Below are positions 14,349 to 22,337 of a stretch of DNA of 64,000 nt, piece after piece. How positions within the stretch are numbered: the first letter of the stretch is position 1; the number at the start of each line of letters is the position of its first letter. Origin of the DNA: DATBLE01 sp963734065 (lineage in GTDB: Bacteria > Actinomycetota > Thermoleophilia > Gaiellales > Gaiellaceae); the NCBI GenBank assembly GCA_963734065.1, contig CAVTFN010000003.1, positions 1 to 64,000 of the forward strand, read 5' to 3'. A program made the translations under genes and the position numbers. The notes beneath the pieces are model-generated. The model saw nothing but the letters and a program-made list of their open reading frames with translations. It had not been told where the DNA came from and made no database searches.

Positions 14349-15746
14349 TCAGGAACCTGCAGGCTGGATGTTCTGGTTGACGCGGAACACGTTGTTCGGG
14401 TCGTACTCTGCCTTGATGCTTGCGAGCCGCTCGTAGTTCCCGCGGTAGCTGGCACGAACCCGTTCCTGCCCTTCGTCCATCATCATGTTGACGTACGCCC
14501 CGCCCGCCGAGTAGGGGTGCAGCGCCTCGAAGTAGTCGATGCTCCACTGCCGGATCGTGTCGACGTTCGCCGGGTCGGGGTCGACGCCGGCGAAGACCGA
14601 ACCCCAGCGCGCGTCCCGATAGGCCCAGGCCGTATCGGAACTCGCCAGGTCGTGGGCGGCGCCGTCGATCGGGTACATGTGCATCGTCGACTTCATCGTC
14701 GGCATGTCTGCGCCGAAGCGGGCGTGGATCCGAACAGCCTCGTCCGGGATCTCATTGACGAAATCGGCCCGCCAGTACCACTGATCCCCCGGCGGGTAGA
14801 GCCCGTCGAAGGCACCCTGGAGCGCCGCGTGAGGCATCGGTGCTACGCCGTGCATGAGAGGCTCGGGCACTGCGTCGAGCAGGGGTGCCATCGCCTCTGC
14901 GGCGTCCTCCTCCGGGCCGACGTAGCACCAGACCACCCCGCAGACCTTGCGCAGATGGATCGCCTCGGGGAACGGCGGTGCCGGCGGCACGGTGTGGAAG
15001 GCGAAGAAGCCGTTGAGCTCACGCCGAGCGGCCGGCAGGAACTCGCGGTACGCCGAAAGGACGTCCTCGGCGAGCTCGACCGGCCAGAACGTCGGTCCGG
15101 CAATCACAGTGCCGACCTCGTGCAACCGGAACAGGAAGGACGTGACAACGCCGAAGTTACCGCCGCCGCCCCGGATCGCCCAGTAGAGATCAGGGTGTTC
15201 CTGGGCGTTGGCGCGCACGCGCTCGCCGGTCGCGAGGACCAGCTCCGCCTCGAGGAGGTTGTCGATCGCCAGCCCGCATTTGCGGGTGAGATGCCCGAGT
15301 CCCCCGCCGAGCGTGAGCCCGCCGACCCCCGTGGTCGAGATGATCCCGCTCGGCGTCGCCAATCCGTGTTCGCTGGTCGCCTGGTCGACCTCGCCCCAGG
15401 TGCACCCTCCGCCGACGCGAACTGTTCGGGCGGCCGGGTCGACCTGGATGTCCTTCAGCAACGAGAGGTCGATGACCACTCCGTCGTCGCATGTGCCCAG
15501 CCCGGCGCCGTTGTGGCCTCCGCCACGAATCGCAATCAGCAGGTCGTGATCGCGCGCGAAGGCGATCGCCCTCGAAACATCGCCCAGGCTCGCGCAGCGG
15601 GCGATCAACGCCGGCCGCTTGTCGATCATCGCGTTGTAGACCGTGCGAGCCGCCTCGTAGTCGGAGTCCTCCGGCCCGATCAGCCGGCCCTCGAAGCCCG
15701 AGAGCTCCTTGCCGGCGGCCTCGGCAGGTGTGGTGACGCTGCTCAT
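14349..15746 (-). CDS. FAD-binding oxidoreductase (BBE-type)
   Basis: 465 residues from the ATG at 15746, placed behind GAGGAAAGGA. PP-loop IRGGGHNGAGLGTCDDGVVI (about residues 75-95) carries the His that usually binds FAD covalently. TVRVGGGCTWGEVDQATSEH and GVGGLTLGGGLGHLTRKCGL complete the PCMH-type FAD domain. The C-terminal YDPNNVFRVNQNIQP is the berberine-bridge-enzyme motif. The site of a second covalent Cys link in bicovalent members appears absent, although a Cys lies in GGGCTW. Such enzymes oxidise sugars, alcohols or alkaloid-like substrates with O2. It lies 83 bp downstream of the STAND ATPase on the same strand, so may be under its control. Confidence 0.9.
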   Translation of the reverse strand: MSSVTTPAEAAGKELSGFEGRLIGPEDSDYEAARTVYNAMIDKRPALIARCASLGDVSRAIAFARDHDLLIAIRGGGHNGAGLGTCDDGVVIDLSLLKDIQVDPAARTVRVGGGCTWGEVDQATSEHGLATPSGIISTTGVGGLTLGGGLGHLTRKCGLAIDNLLEAELVLATGERVRANAQEHPDLYWAIRGGGGNFGVVTSFLFRLHEVGTVIAGPTFWPVELAEDVLSAYREFLPAARRELNGFFAFHTVPPAPPFPEAIHLRKVCGVVWCYVGPEEDAAEAMAPLLDAVPEPLMHGVAPMPHAALQGAFDGLYPPGDQWYWRADFVNEIPDEAVRIHARFGADMPTMKSTMHMYPIDGAAHDLASSDTAWAYRDARWGSVFAGVDPDPANVDTIRQWSIDYFEALHPYSAGGAYVNMMMDEGQERVRASYRGNYERLASIKAEYDPNNVFRVNQNIQPAGS

Positions 15747-15829
15747 GCGTTCCTTTCCTCGTTTGCGATTGGCACCCTTCGGGCGTAACCCCGCGTGGAA
15801 CACTTGTGCCGCCGACGTCCACGCGGGCG

Positions 15830-18800
15830 TCAGAGGCGCCAGCGCGGCGGCACCTCGCCCGGCGGTGCGTACGAGCAGAACTGGCCGGTGCGGATCGAAC
15901 TGCCGAGATGCTCTCCGAGAGCGGGGGAGTGGCGTTCGATCGTCTTGATCGCCGACCTGATCGCCTTGGTCACGCTGACCCGGGCCCGCTCCGCCGGTGA
16001 GGCGCCGGCGCGGTCGCGCCCGCCCAGGCCAAACGCCTGCACCAGCTGCTCGGTGAGCGCGTCGATCTCCGCTTCCGTGCGCGCCGCCCGCTCGGGATCA
16101 TCCCAGCCACGCGCCTCCTCGAGCTCCTCACCGAGCTCTTCCAGGCGCCGGCGATACGCGTCCTTCGCCTGGGCGTCGAGTGCGGGCCCGGGCGGACCAT
16201 CGGCGTGGGCTTGCTCGGACACGCCTTCGACAGCCTGCGCGAGCTCGACCGCGTGGATCTCGCGGGCGGGCGAGCCGAGCAGGAAGGCGATGTAGCGGAG
16301 ACCCTTGACGTCCCGCAGTCTGAACGTCGAGCCCTCGTAGTCGATCGTCCAGATCTCGCCCTCCCGCCGGAAGAGTGCCGGCGCCGCCACGGTCGGCGAC
16401 GCCTCACGCAAGGACTCGATGCGTTCGAGCAACCCGGGAATGCCGAGCTCCTCGCTCAGCGCTGCGGCCTCGTCGAGATTGGCCGCCGCCGCCTGCTCGT
16501 CGCCGGCACCGCCGCGGGCACGCAGCATGCGAGCGCGCTCGTAGAGGACGCGCGGCACGATGCCTCGAGCGCCGAGCGCGCCGCAATGCTCGCGCGCCGC
16601 CTCGAAGTGACGCTCCGCGTTCTCCCACTCTCCTGCCATCGCCGCGAGCATGCCCAGGCGCAGGGTCACGGGGCCGAACGGCTGCTGGGTGTAGCTGACC
16701 GCGTTGCGATCGCCATGCGGCTGCAGCTGTTCGTAGAGCAGCCGCCCTCGCTGCTTGTCGTCGATGAGGACGCAGGCTTCGGCCAGCGCACACAGATGAA
16801 GGAGCCAGAGCCCGTCGCGCGGCACATCAGCGAAGCCGTTGCGCACGTAGCGCTCCACCTCGGCGCGCGCGGCGCGCCGGTCGCCGAGTTCGGCGGCGAC
16901 TAGGGCATCCCGCCAACGCGGTATCCAGGGAAACAGATCGCCGTGGGCGCGGATCGACGGCCAGAACTCGCGTAGCCGCCCTTGCGCCCAACGAATCGCA
17001 AACAACTGCGCGTACTGGAAGACATACGTCGGGTATTCGCTCTGGCGGAGCCCACCGAGTTGGAGCGCGGTCGCCGCCAACTCCTCTGCGTCTGCGTAGC
17101 GCGCGTCGAGAATCGCGCGGACGACGCGCAGGCACACCGTGTGCCAGAGATAGGAGGGCTGGCGGATGAGATCGGCGATCTCTGCCATCGCTTCCATCTC
17201 CCGGTCGAGGGCGGGGCCGTCACTGAGTTCGAGGAAGCAGTGGAAGCGGGCGTTGTGCGCCAGAAACTCCATCTCACGATCCGCGACCTGCTCCGCGGCG
17301 GCGAGCATCTCCTCGGTATGCCCGAGCCGTTCGAGCACCCGGTCCGGCACCGTCAGCGTCCAGTAACGGGCGTGGAACGCGGTCACGAGCGCTCTCTGGT
17401 CGCCGATCCGCCGCGCAACCTCGACCGCCTCGTTGCTCACGGCTGCGCGCCGCTCGATCGGCTCGTTCGCCGAATACAGTTCGAGCGCGAGACGCGAGAG
17501 CAGAATCACCCGGAGTGAGCAGTCGTCGTCGGGAAGCGCGGCGAGCGCCTCGGTGAGCAGATCGGCGCCGGTCGCTCCGACCTCGAACCGCGCGTAGAGC
17601 AGGAAGCCGCCGAGCGCGGTCACGTAGCCGAGCGCCGCGCGGGCGAACAGCTCGCCCTCCCCGACCCGGCGTGCGACCACCGTGGCGTCTTCGAAGCTCG
17701 GGCGCGCGGCGGCGACGTCTCCCGCCCGCCACTGGGCATCGCCGAGGCGCAGGAGCAGATCGCAGCGCCGCCGGTCGGAGCTCTCGGGATCCGTCCCGAG
17801 CAGCTGGAGTCCGCGACCGTAGTGCCGCGCCGCCTCCTCGTAGGCGAGCAGCATCGCCGCGCGGTCTCCGGCCCGCTCCAGATAGGCGATCGCCTTCGGG
17901 ATGTCGCCAAGCGGTGCCGCGAGCGCGAGATGATGGGCGATCTCGGACAGGCGTCGATCGGGATCCCCCCGGCCCAGATCCTCGAGGACCGCCCCCATCT
18001 GAAGATGCAGCTCTGCTCGCCGCCGCGCTGACAGGTCCAGGTAGAGCGTCTCCCTGACCAGTTCGTGCGCGAAAGCCTGGCGCTGTCCGCCGACATCCTC
18101 GACCAGGACGCCTGCATCGAGCGACTCCCCGACCGCGTCGACGAGGCGGCTCGGGCTGAGGCGGCTCATAGCCTCGAGCACCGCGAGGTCGAGTTCGCGT
18201 CCGCCTACGGCTGCGAGTTGGAGCACGGACGATGCTTCGGGGGAGAGACGATCGATGCGGCGCCGGATCACGGCCCGGACCTCTTCGGGGATTCGCCAGG
18301 TCGGATCCTCATTCCCGGTACGAGCCCATTTGGCGAGATCGTCGGCGTCGACGGCGCGGATCAGCTCGCCGAGGAAGAACGGGTTGCCGCCTGTGATCGA
18401 ATGCAGTCGCGTGGCGAGTGAGGGCGGCGTGCCGTCCTCACCCACGACCCGTGCGACGTACGCCTGGACCTCGTCCTGACTGAGCCCACGAAGCTGGAGC
18501 CGCCGGCCGATGCGGGTCAAGCCGGCGAAGAGCGAGGCAAGCTCGCGCACACGGGGCTCTTCGTCGCGGTACGAGCACAGCACCGCAATCGAAGCCCCTC
18601 CGATCGCCTCGCCGAGGAAGCGAAGGAGGAGCAGTGAAGCCTCGTCCGCGGCGTGCAGGTCCTCGAGGACGATCAGCACTGGCCGCTCGCCCGCGCGCTC
18701 GAGTAGGAAGCGGGTCACTGCGTCGAACAGCGCGAAGCGGACGCTTCCCGGATCCGTCTGCTCCACGGCCGCCCCTGCCGAGGGAGCAGCGATTTCCTCG

Positions 18801-19120
18801 AAGTCTCCGCCGGCGGCGCGCACGACCTGGATCCACGGCCAGTAGGCAGGAGCGCCGCCCTCCTCCCAGCCGCGGCCCGCAAACACTGTCCACCCGTGTG
18901 CCCCGGCCTGGTCTGCGACCTCCGTGAGCAACCGCGTCTTGCCGATGCCTGCGTCGCCCGTCACGATCATCACGCCGCCGCGCTCTGCCGCCGCCTCGTC
19001 GAGTGCCTCCTGCAACTCCTCGAGCTCTCGCCCACGACCGACGAACGGTCGCGAGGTGCGGCGACTCCCCGGCGACCCAGACGTAGCGGCATCCCGCGAG
19101 GGGGACGGGGGCGCTGTCAT
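15830..19120 (-). CDS. Large STAND/AAA ATPase regulator with TPR-like repeats
   Basis: 1096 residues from the ATG at 19120. RPFVGRGRELEELQEALDEA (about 24-43) opens an AAA_16 domain with Walker A TGDAGIGKT, Walker B VLIVLEDLHAADEASLLLLR, and sensor-like CSYRDEEP. PEEVRAVIRRRIDRLSPEAS introduces a winged-helix-like linker. Residues about 380-900 are helical TPR-like repeats. The last about 190 residues hold a fork-head-like/wHTH domain (IWTIDYEGSTFRLRDVKGLR) and end with RVSVTKAIRSAIKTIERHSP, a C-terminus found in many actinobacterial members. No LuxR helix-turn-helix is visible, so output is probably through protein contact or the C-terminal domain. It is upstream of and in line with the flavin oxidase. 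Confidence 0.88.
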   Translation of the reverse strand: MTAPPSPSRDAATSGSPGSRRTSRPFVGRGRELEELQEALDEAAAERGGVMIVTGDAGIGKTRLLTEVADQAGAHGWTVFAGRGWEEGGAPAYWPWIQVVRAAGGDFEEIAAPSAGAAVEQTDPGSVRFALFDAVTRFLLERAGERPVLIVLEDLHAADEASLLLLRFLGEAIGGASIAVLCSYRDEEPRVRELASLFAGLTRIGRRLQLRGLSQDEVQAYVARVVGEDGTPPSLATRLHSITGGNPFFLGELIRAVDADDLAKWARTGNEDPTWRIPEEVRAVIRRRIDRLSPEASSVLQLAAVGGRELDLAVLEAMSRLSPSRLVDAVGESLDAGVLVEDVGGQRQAFAHELVRETLYLDLSARRRAELHLQMGAVLEDLGRGDPDRRLSEIAHHLALAAPLGDIPKAIAYLERAGDRAAMLLAYEEAARHYGRGLQLLGTDPESSDRRRCDLLLRLGDAQWRAGDVAAARPSFEDATVVARRVGEGELFARAALGYVTALGGFLLYARFEVGATGADLLTEALAALPDDDCSLRVILLSRLALELYSANEPIERRAAVSNEAVEVARRIGDQRALVTAFHARYWTLTVPDRVLERLGHTEEMLAAAEQVADREMEFLAHNARFHCFLELSDGPALDREMEAMAEIADLIRQPSYLWHTVCLRVVRAILDARYADAEELAATALQLGGLRQSEYPTYVFQYAQLFAIRWAQGRLREFWPSIRAHGDLFPWIPRWRDALVAAELGDRRAARAEVERYVRNGFADVPRDGLWLLHLCALAEACVLIDDKQRGRLLYEQLQPHGDRNAVSYTQQPFGPVTLRLGMLAAMAGEWENAERHFEAAREHCGALGARGIVPRVLYERARMLRARGGAGDEQAAAANLDEAAALSEELGIPGLLERIESLREASPTVAAPALFRREGEIWTIDYEGSTFRLRDVKGLRYIAFLLGSPAREIHAVELAQAVEGVSEQAHADGPPGPALDAQAKDAYRRRLEELGEELEEARGWDDPERAARTEAEIDALTEQLVQAFGLGGRDRAGASPAERARVSVTKAIRSAIKTIERHSPALGEHLGSSIRTGQFCSYAPPGEVPPRWRL

Positions 19121-19294
19121 CGTTCTGGAGTGTTCCTTGGCGCGCGTGGGCTGTCCAGGGTGACGCCGACACGCGACGCTTATGCTGGCCCGCCGCCGTA
19201 CGCCTCTCCTTCGGGACGCACCCCGGGCTGGCCTAAGCCAGCCATGAATGCCTGGCGTCGAGACTGACTAGCTGACGTGCCCACTCCATCGACC

Positions 19295-19343
19295 GAGACC
19301 TCCTGGGCAATTGCCAAATCGACCTTCGGCATGTGCGCCAAGT
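19295..19343. repeat. Dispersed hairpin repeat, locus 7 (degenerate)
   Basis: GAGACCTCCTGGGCAATTGC with CCAAA, then TCGACCTTCGGCATGTGCGC with CCAAG. The second unit has the loop of type C (CATGTGCGCC) seen at locus 5. It lies between the co-directional STAND ATPase and cupin genes. Confidence 0.55.
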
Positions 19344-19360
19344 GGTTGGTGGGTGCACGC

Positions 19361-19858
19361 TTAGTCGTCGGGGGCGAGAGGCGGGCCGACGTTGGTCTGG
19401 CCGTGAGCCCGGAAGATGCTTTCCAGTTGTTCCGCTGAAGGTCGGGGTGTCCCATTTGGCGGCAGCGTGGGAGTGGTTGCAGCCACCGAGCCGTCGCGCA
19501 CCATTCGCTCGAGTCCTGCCGGTGTGCTGAGCACGAGGACCCGTGCCGTCTCGCTGTCGACGCGGAAGGTGTGCGCGACCCCCATCGGCACAACGGCTGC
19601 TGCGCCCGCTGTCAGCTCGAACCGCTGCTCGCCGGCCTTCACCGTCAGCCTTCCTTCCAACACGATGTAACTCTCGTCCTGTGGATGAGTGTGAAGCGGC
19701 GGCGATGCGTATCGCGGGAACAGGAACTCGATCAACGCGAAGCGCCCGTGGCTGGCTTCGCCGGACACCTTGATCGTGGCCAGCGTGCCGAGGAACCAGA
19801 GTCGCTCGCCCTTGTCGGGCGCTGTCCAGGTTGCCGTCTCACTCACCTCTGGCGGCAT
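19361..19858 (-). CDS. Cupin-domain protein
   Basis: 165 residues from the ATG at 19858. The cupin core reads PPLHTHPQDESYIVLEGRLT (metal-binding motif 1: H-x-H-x(4)-E-x(6)-G) and GAAAVVPMGVAHTFRVDSET (motif 2: P-x-G-x-x-H). The beta-barrel probably binds one divalent metal. Substrate and activity are not predictable; single-domain cupins include isomerases, dioxygenases and sensors. An in-frame ATG at 19900 would begin inside the hairpin repeat at 19881, so the inner start is preferred. Confidence 0.85.
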   Translation of the reverse strand: MPPEVSETATWTAPDKGERLWFLGTLATIKVSGEASHGRFALIEFLFPRYASPPLHTHPQDESYIVLEGRLTVKAGEQRFELTAGAAAVVPMGVAHTFRVDSETARVLVLSTPAGLERMVRDGSVAATTPTLPPNGTPRPSAEQLESIFRAHGQTNVGPPLAPDD

Positions 19859-19880
19859 TCCACGGATCTTGCCGAAGTGG

Positions 19881-19963
19881 GCGACCTTCTGGTCTGCCAC
19901 TCGGAGTTCTCGACCTCCTGGCCAGCTTCCAGGCAGCGACCTCCTGGTCTGTTGCCAGGGGCC
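19881..19963. repeat. Dispersed hairpin repeat, locus 8 (three units)
   Basis: Units GCGACCTTCTGGTCTGCCAC with CGGAGTTC, then TCGACCTCCTGGCCAGCTTC with CAGGCA, then GCGACCTCCTGGTCTGTTGC with CAGGGGCC. The array sits immediately upstream of the cupin gene, on whose transcript it could form a 5' leader. Confidence 0.7.
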
Positions 19964-20053
19964 AAATCAAGCCGGTCACGTCGTGATCGCCCGCTGAACG
20001 CATCCCCCGATCGACCTTGACTGATTGGACCCACGGCCAGCTCCTTCGCGGAA

Positions 20054-20236
20054 GTGCCAGACCGGGGTCCCACCCGTGACCGTTGCGCTCGGAGTCTTGC
20101 TTTGCGTGGGGGAGCGCTGCTCAGCGCCGGCGTCGTCTTCGCAATGTTCGTCTGGGCAGCGAGGAAGGATGGGGAGGAGGACCGTGCGCTGCAGAGGCGG
20201 CTCGGCATCCGTCGCCGGACGCGCATCGGGCGCTGA
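20054..20236 (+). CDS. Possible single-pass membrane micro-protein
   Basis: 60 residues from GTG at 20054. One hydrophobic segment (GGALLSAGVVFAMFVWAARK) is followed by an acidic-basic tail EEDRALQRRLGIRRRTRIGR, a common layout for small bacterial membrane proteins. It lies 84 bp before the SDR gene on the same strand. The ribosome site is weak and the frame could be chance. Confidence 0.4.
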   Translation: MPDRGPTRDRCARSLALRGGALLSAGVVFAMFVWAARKDGEEDRALQRRLGIRRRTRIGR

Positions 20237-20320
20237 ACCATCTCGATCGACGTCGAGCTCATGGTCAACTGCCGCAGGCGGCCTAGTCTCCAACCAGCTG
20301 CCTTAGAGTCATATCCCGCG

Positions 20321-21100
20321 ATGGGTGTGCTCGACGACAAGGTCGCCTTCGTCACTGGGTCCGGCTCTGGGATCGGCCGCTCGGCGGCGATCGCTCTCGC
20401 CACCGCGGGTGCGTCGGTCGTCGTCAACGATCTTGCCTCGGCAGGTCTGGACGAGACAGTCGCCGAGATCGCCTCTGCGGGCGGCGTAGCGTCTTCGGCG
20501 ATCGGAGACGTCCGCGTGCGGAGCGATGTCGCGCAAGCGATCGCGGTGGCACGAGAGCGCTTCGGCGGGCTCGACGTCCTGGTGGCCAACGCTGCCGTCT
20601 CGGTCTACGAGGAGTTCGAGCACCAGAGCGAGGAGACGATCGACCTGGTCCTCGACACCGACCTCAAAGGCGCGCTCTTCACGGCTCAGCTCGCGATCCC
20701 GGAGCTGAAGCGCCGCGGGGGAGGGAGCATCGTGTTCATCTCGTCGGTTCAGGCGTACGTGACCCTGCCTGGATGCGTGCCGTACGCGGCGGCCAAGGCT
20801 GGCCTGGTCGCGGCCGCGCGGGCACTGGCTCCCGAGGTCGGCCGTCACGGGATCCGGGTCAATGCGATCGCGCCCGGGACGATCGACACACCGATGCTCC
20901 ATCGCGACCTGACCGGCATGAGCCCGGAGGAGGCCGGTCGGTTCCTGGGAAAGGTCGCTGCTGCGAATGCGCTCGGCCGCATCGGCCGGCCCGACGAGAT
21001 CGCAGACGTTGTCGTCTTCCTCGCCTCCGATGCCTCCCGGTACATCACGGGCAGCTCCGTCGTCGTCGACGGCGGCTACCTGGCCGTGAAGACGTTCTAG
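20321..21100 (+). CDS. SDR family oxidoreductase
   Basis: 259 residues from the ATG at 20321. Cofactor loop VTGSGSGIGRSAAIALA (T-G-x-x-x-G-I-G), the NAAVSVY segment, catalytic Ser in IVFISSVQAYVTLPG, Y-x-x-x-K in PYAAAKAGLVAA, and ITGSSVVVDGGYLA near the C-terminus mark a classical short-chain dehydrogenase. An Asp at the end of beta-2 is replaced by Asn (VVNDLAS), so NAD versus NADP preference is unclear. It stands at the edge of the sugar-acid island and could oxidise a keto-deoxy acid or an aldose. Confidence 0.92.
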   Translation: MGVLDDKVAFVTGSGSGIGRSAAIALATAGASVVVNDLASAGLDETVAEIASAGGVASSAIGDVRVRSDVAQAIAVARERFGGLDVLVANAAVSVYEEFEHQSEETIDLVLDTDLKGALFTAQLAIPELKRRGGGSIVFISSVQAYVTLPGCVPYAAAKAGLVAAARALAPEVGRHGIRVNAIAPGTIDTPMLHRDLTGMSPEEAGRFLGKVAAANALGRIGRPDEIADVVVFLASDASRYITGSSVVVDGGYLAVKTF

Positions 21101-21158
21101 CGGCCGTCGACTCGGGAGAGGATCTCGTCATGGAGCTCGGCCGGCACGGCCTGCATCC

Positions 21159-22325
21159 CTATGCCGTCGCCCGGGTTTCGTCCACACGCCGCAATACCGA
21201 CTCGTTCAGCGCGGACACCGAGTTGGATCCGATCAGGGCCAGGCAGAGGTCGATCTCTGTTCGGAGGATCTCGATCACTCTCCGCGCTCCAGCCTCGCCG
21301 CCGACTGCGAGACCGTAGAGGTACGGCCGGCCAATCAAGCACGCCGTCGCGCCAAGGGCTAGCGCCTTCACGACATCGGACCCTCTGCGTACGCCACTGT
21401 CGAGGAGCACTTCTGCGCGGCCGCTCACCGCTTCGACGATCTCAGGGAGGACGGTCACGCTCGCGGGCGCGCAGTCGAGCTGCCGCCCGCCGTGGTTAGA
21501 GACAATGATCCCGTCAACCCCGCAGGCGACCGCCTCCTCCGCGTCCTCGGCCGTCAGCGTTCCCTTCACGAGCAGCGGCCCCTTCCAGGTATCCCGCAGT
21601 CGGCGGAGGTCGTCGAGGCCCTGCGCCGGGTTACAGAGCTGCTCGTTCACGTACTTCCCGAGCATGACGGCGCCAGTGCCGCCGCCCTCGCCGACGACGT
21701 TCGGAAACGTGATTGGCGGTCCCGTCAGGAGATCCCAGAGCCAGCGCGGATGGCGCCCCGCGTCGAGCGCGGTTCCCAAGCGGATCCGGGGAGGAAGCAC
21801 GAAGCCGTTCCGGTAGTCCCGCTCCCGCTTGCTCGAGACCGGCACGTCGACGGCGACCACCAGTGCCTGGTATCCCGCCTTCTGTGCGCGCGAGACGAGG
21901 GAGTCGACGAGCGAACGGTCGCGCCAGAGGTACAGCTGGAACCAGAGGGGCCCCTCGGCCGCTCGGGCCACCTCTTCGATCGATGTACTCGCCATCGCGC
22001 TCAGCACGTAGACGGTTCCCTCGCGACCGGCGGCGCGGGCGGCGTCGACCTCGGCGTTCCGCGATGCGATGCGGGTGAGCCCGGTCGGCGCCAGCATTAC
22101 CGGCAGCGAAAGCCGGGTTCCCACAACGCTCGTCTCCTGATCGCGACGGGTGACGTCCTGCAGGTAGCGGGGCCGAAAGGTGAGGCCGTCGAACGCCTGG
22201 CGGTTCGCGCGGAGCGTGACCTCGCTCTCGGCGCCGCCGTCGATGAAGTCGAACGCGAGCCGTGGAAGCCGCTTCTTCGCGAGCAGCCGCACGTCCTCCA
22301 CGCCCGGTGCGGACTCGAGTCGCAT
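21159..22325 (-). CDS. FMN-dependent alpha-hydroxy-acid oxidase/dehydrogenase
   Basis: 388 residues from the ATG at 22325. N-terminal LPRLAFDFIDGGAESEVTLR carries the D-x-x-D/x-G-G-A-E motif. FMN and substrate motifs follow: PVMLAPTGL, LWFQLYLWRD (Q-L-Y), LVVAVDVPV, LLVKGTLTAEDA (Lys), IIVSNHGGRQLDCAPA (catalytic His in S-N-H-G-G-R-Q) and LLDSGVRRGSDVVKAL. This is the glycolate/lactate/mandelate oxidase fold, oxidising an L-2-hydroxy acid to the keto acid. The gene starts 13 bp from the end of the RraA-cyclase fusion and probably shares its transcript. Confidence 0.93.
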   Translation of the reverse strand: MRLESAPGVEDVRLLAKKRLPRLAFDFIDGGAESEVTLRANRQAFDGLTFRPRYLQDVTRRDQETSVVGTRLSLPVMLAPTGLTRIASRNAEVDAARAAGREGTVYVLSAMASTSIEEVARAAEGPLWFQLYLWRDRSLVDSLVSRAQKAGYQALVVAVDVPVSSKRERDYRNGFVLPPRIRLGTALDAGRHPRWLWDLLTGPPITFPNVVGEGGGTGAVMLGKYVNEQLCNPAQGLDDLRRLRDTWKGPLLVKGTLTAEDAEEAVACGVDGIIVSNHGGRQLDCAPASVTVLPEIVEAVSGRAEVLLDSGVRRGSDVVKALALGATACLIGRPYLYGLAVGGEAGARRVIEILRTEIDLCLALIGSNSVSALNESVLRRVDETRATA

Positions 22326-22337
22326 CGTGTCCGCGTG

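Noticed and set aside
19361..19900. Longer start for the cupin gene
   Set aside because: The 14 extra residues would be encoded by the hairpin repeat and its flank, and do not belong to the cupin fold.
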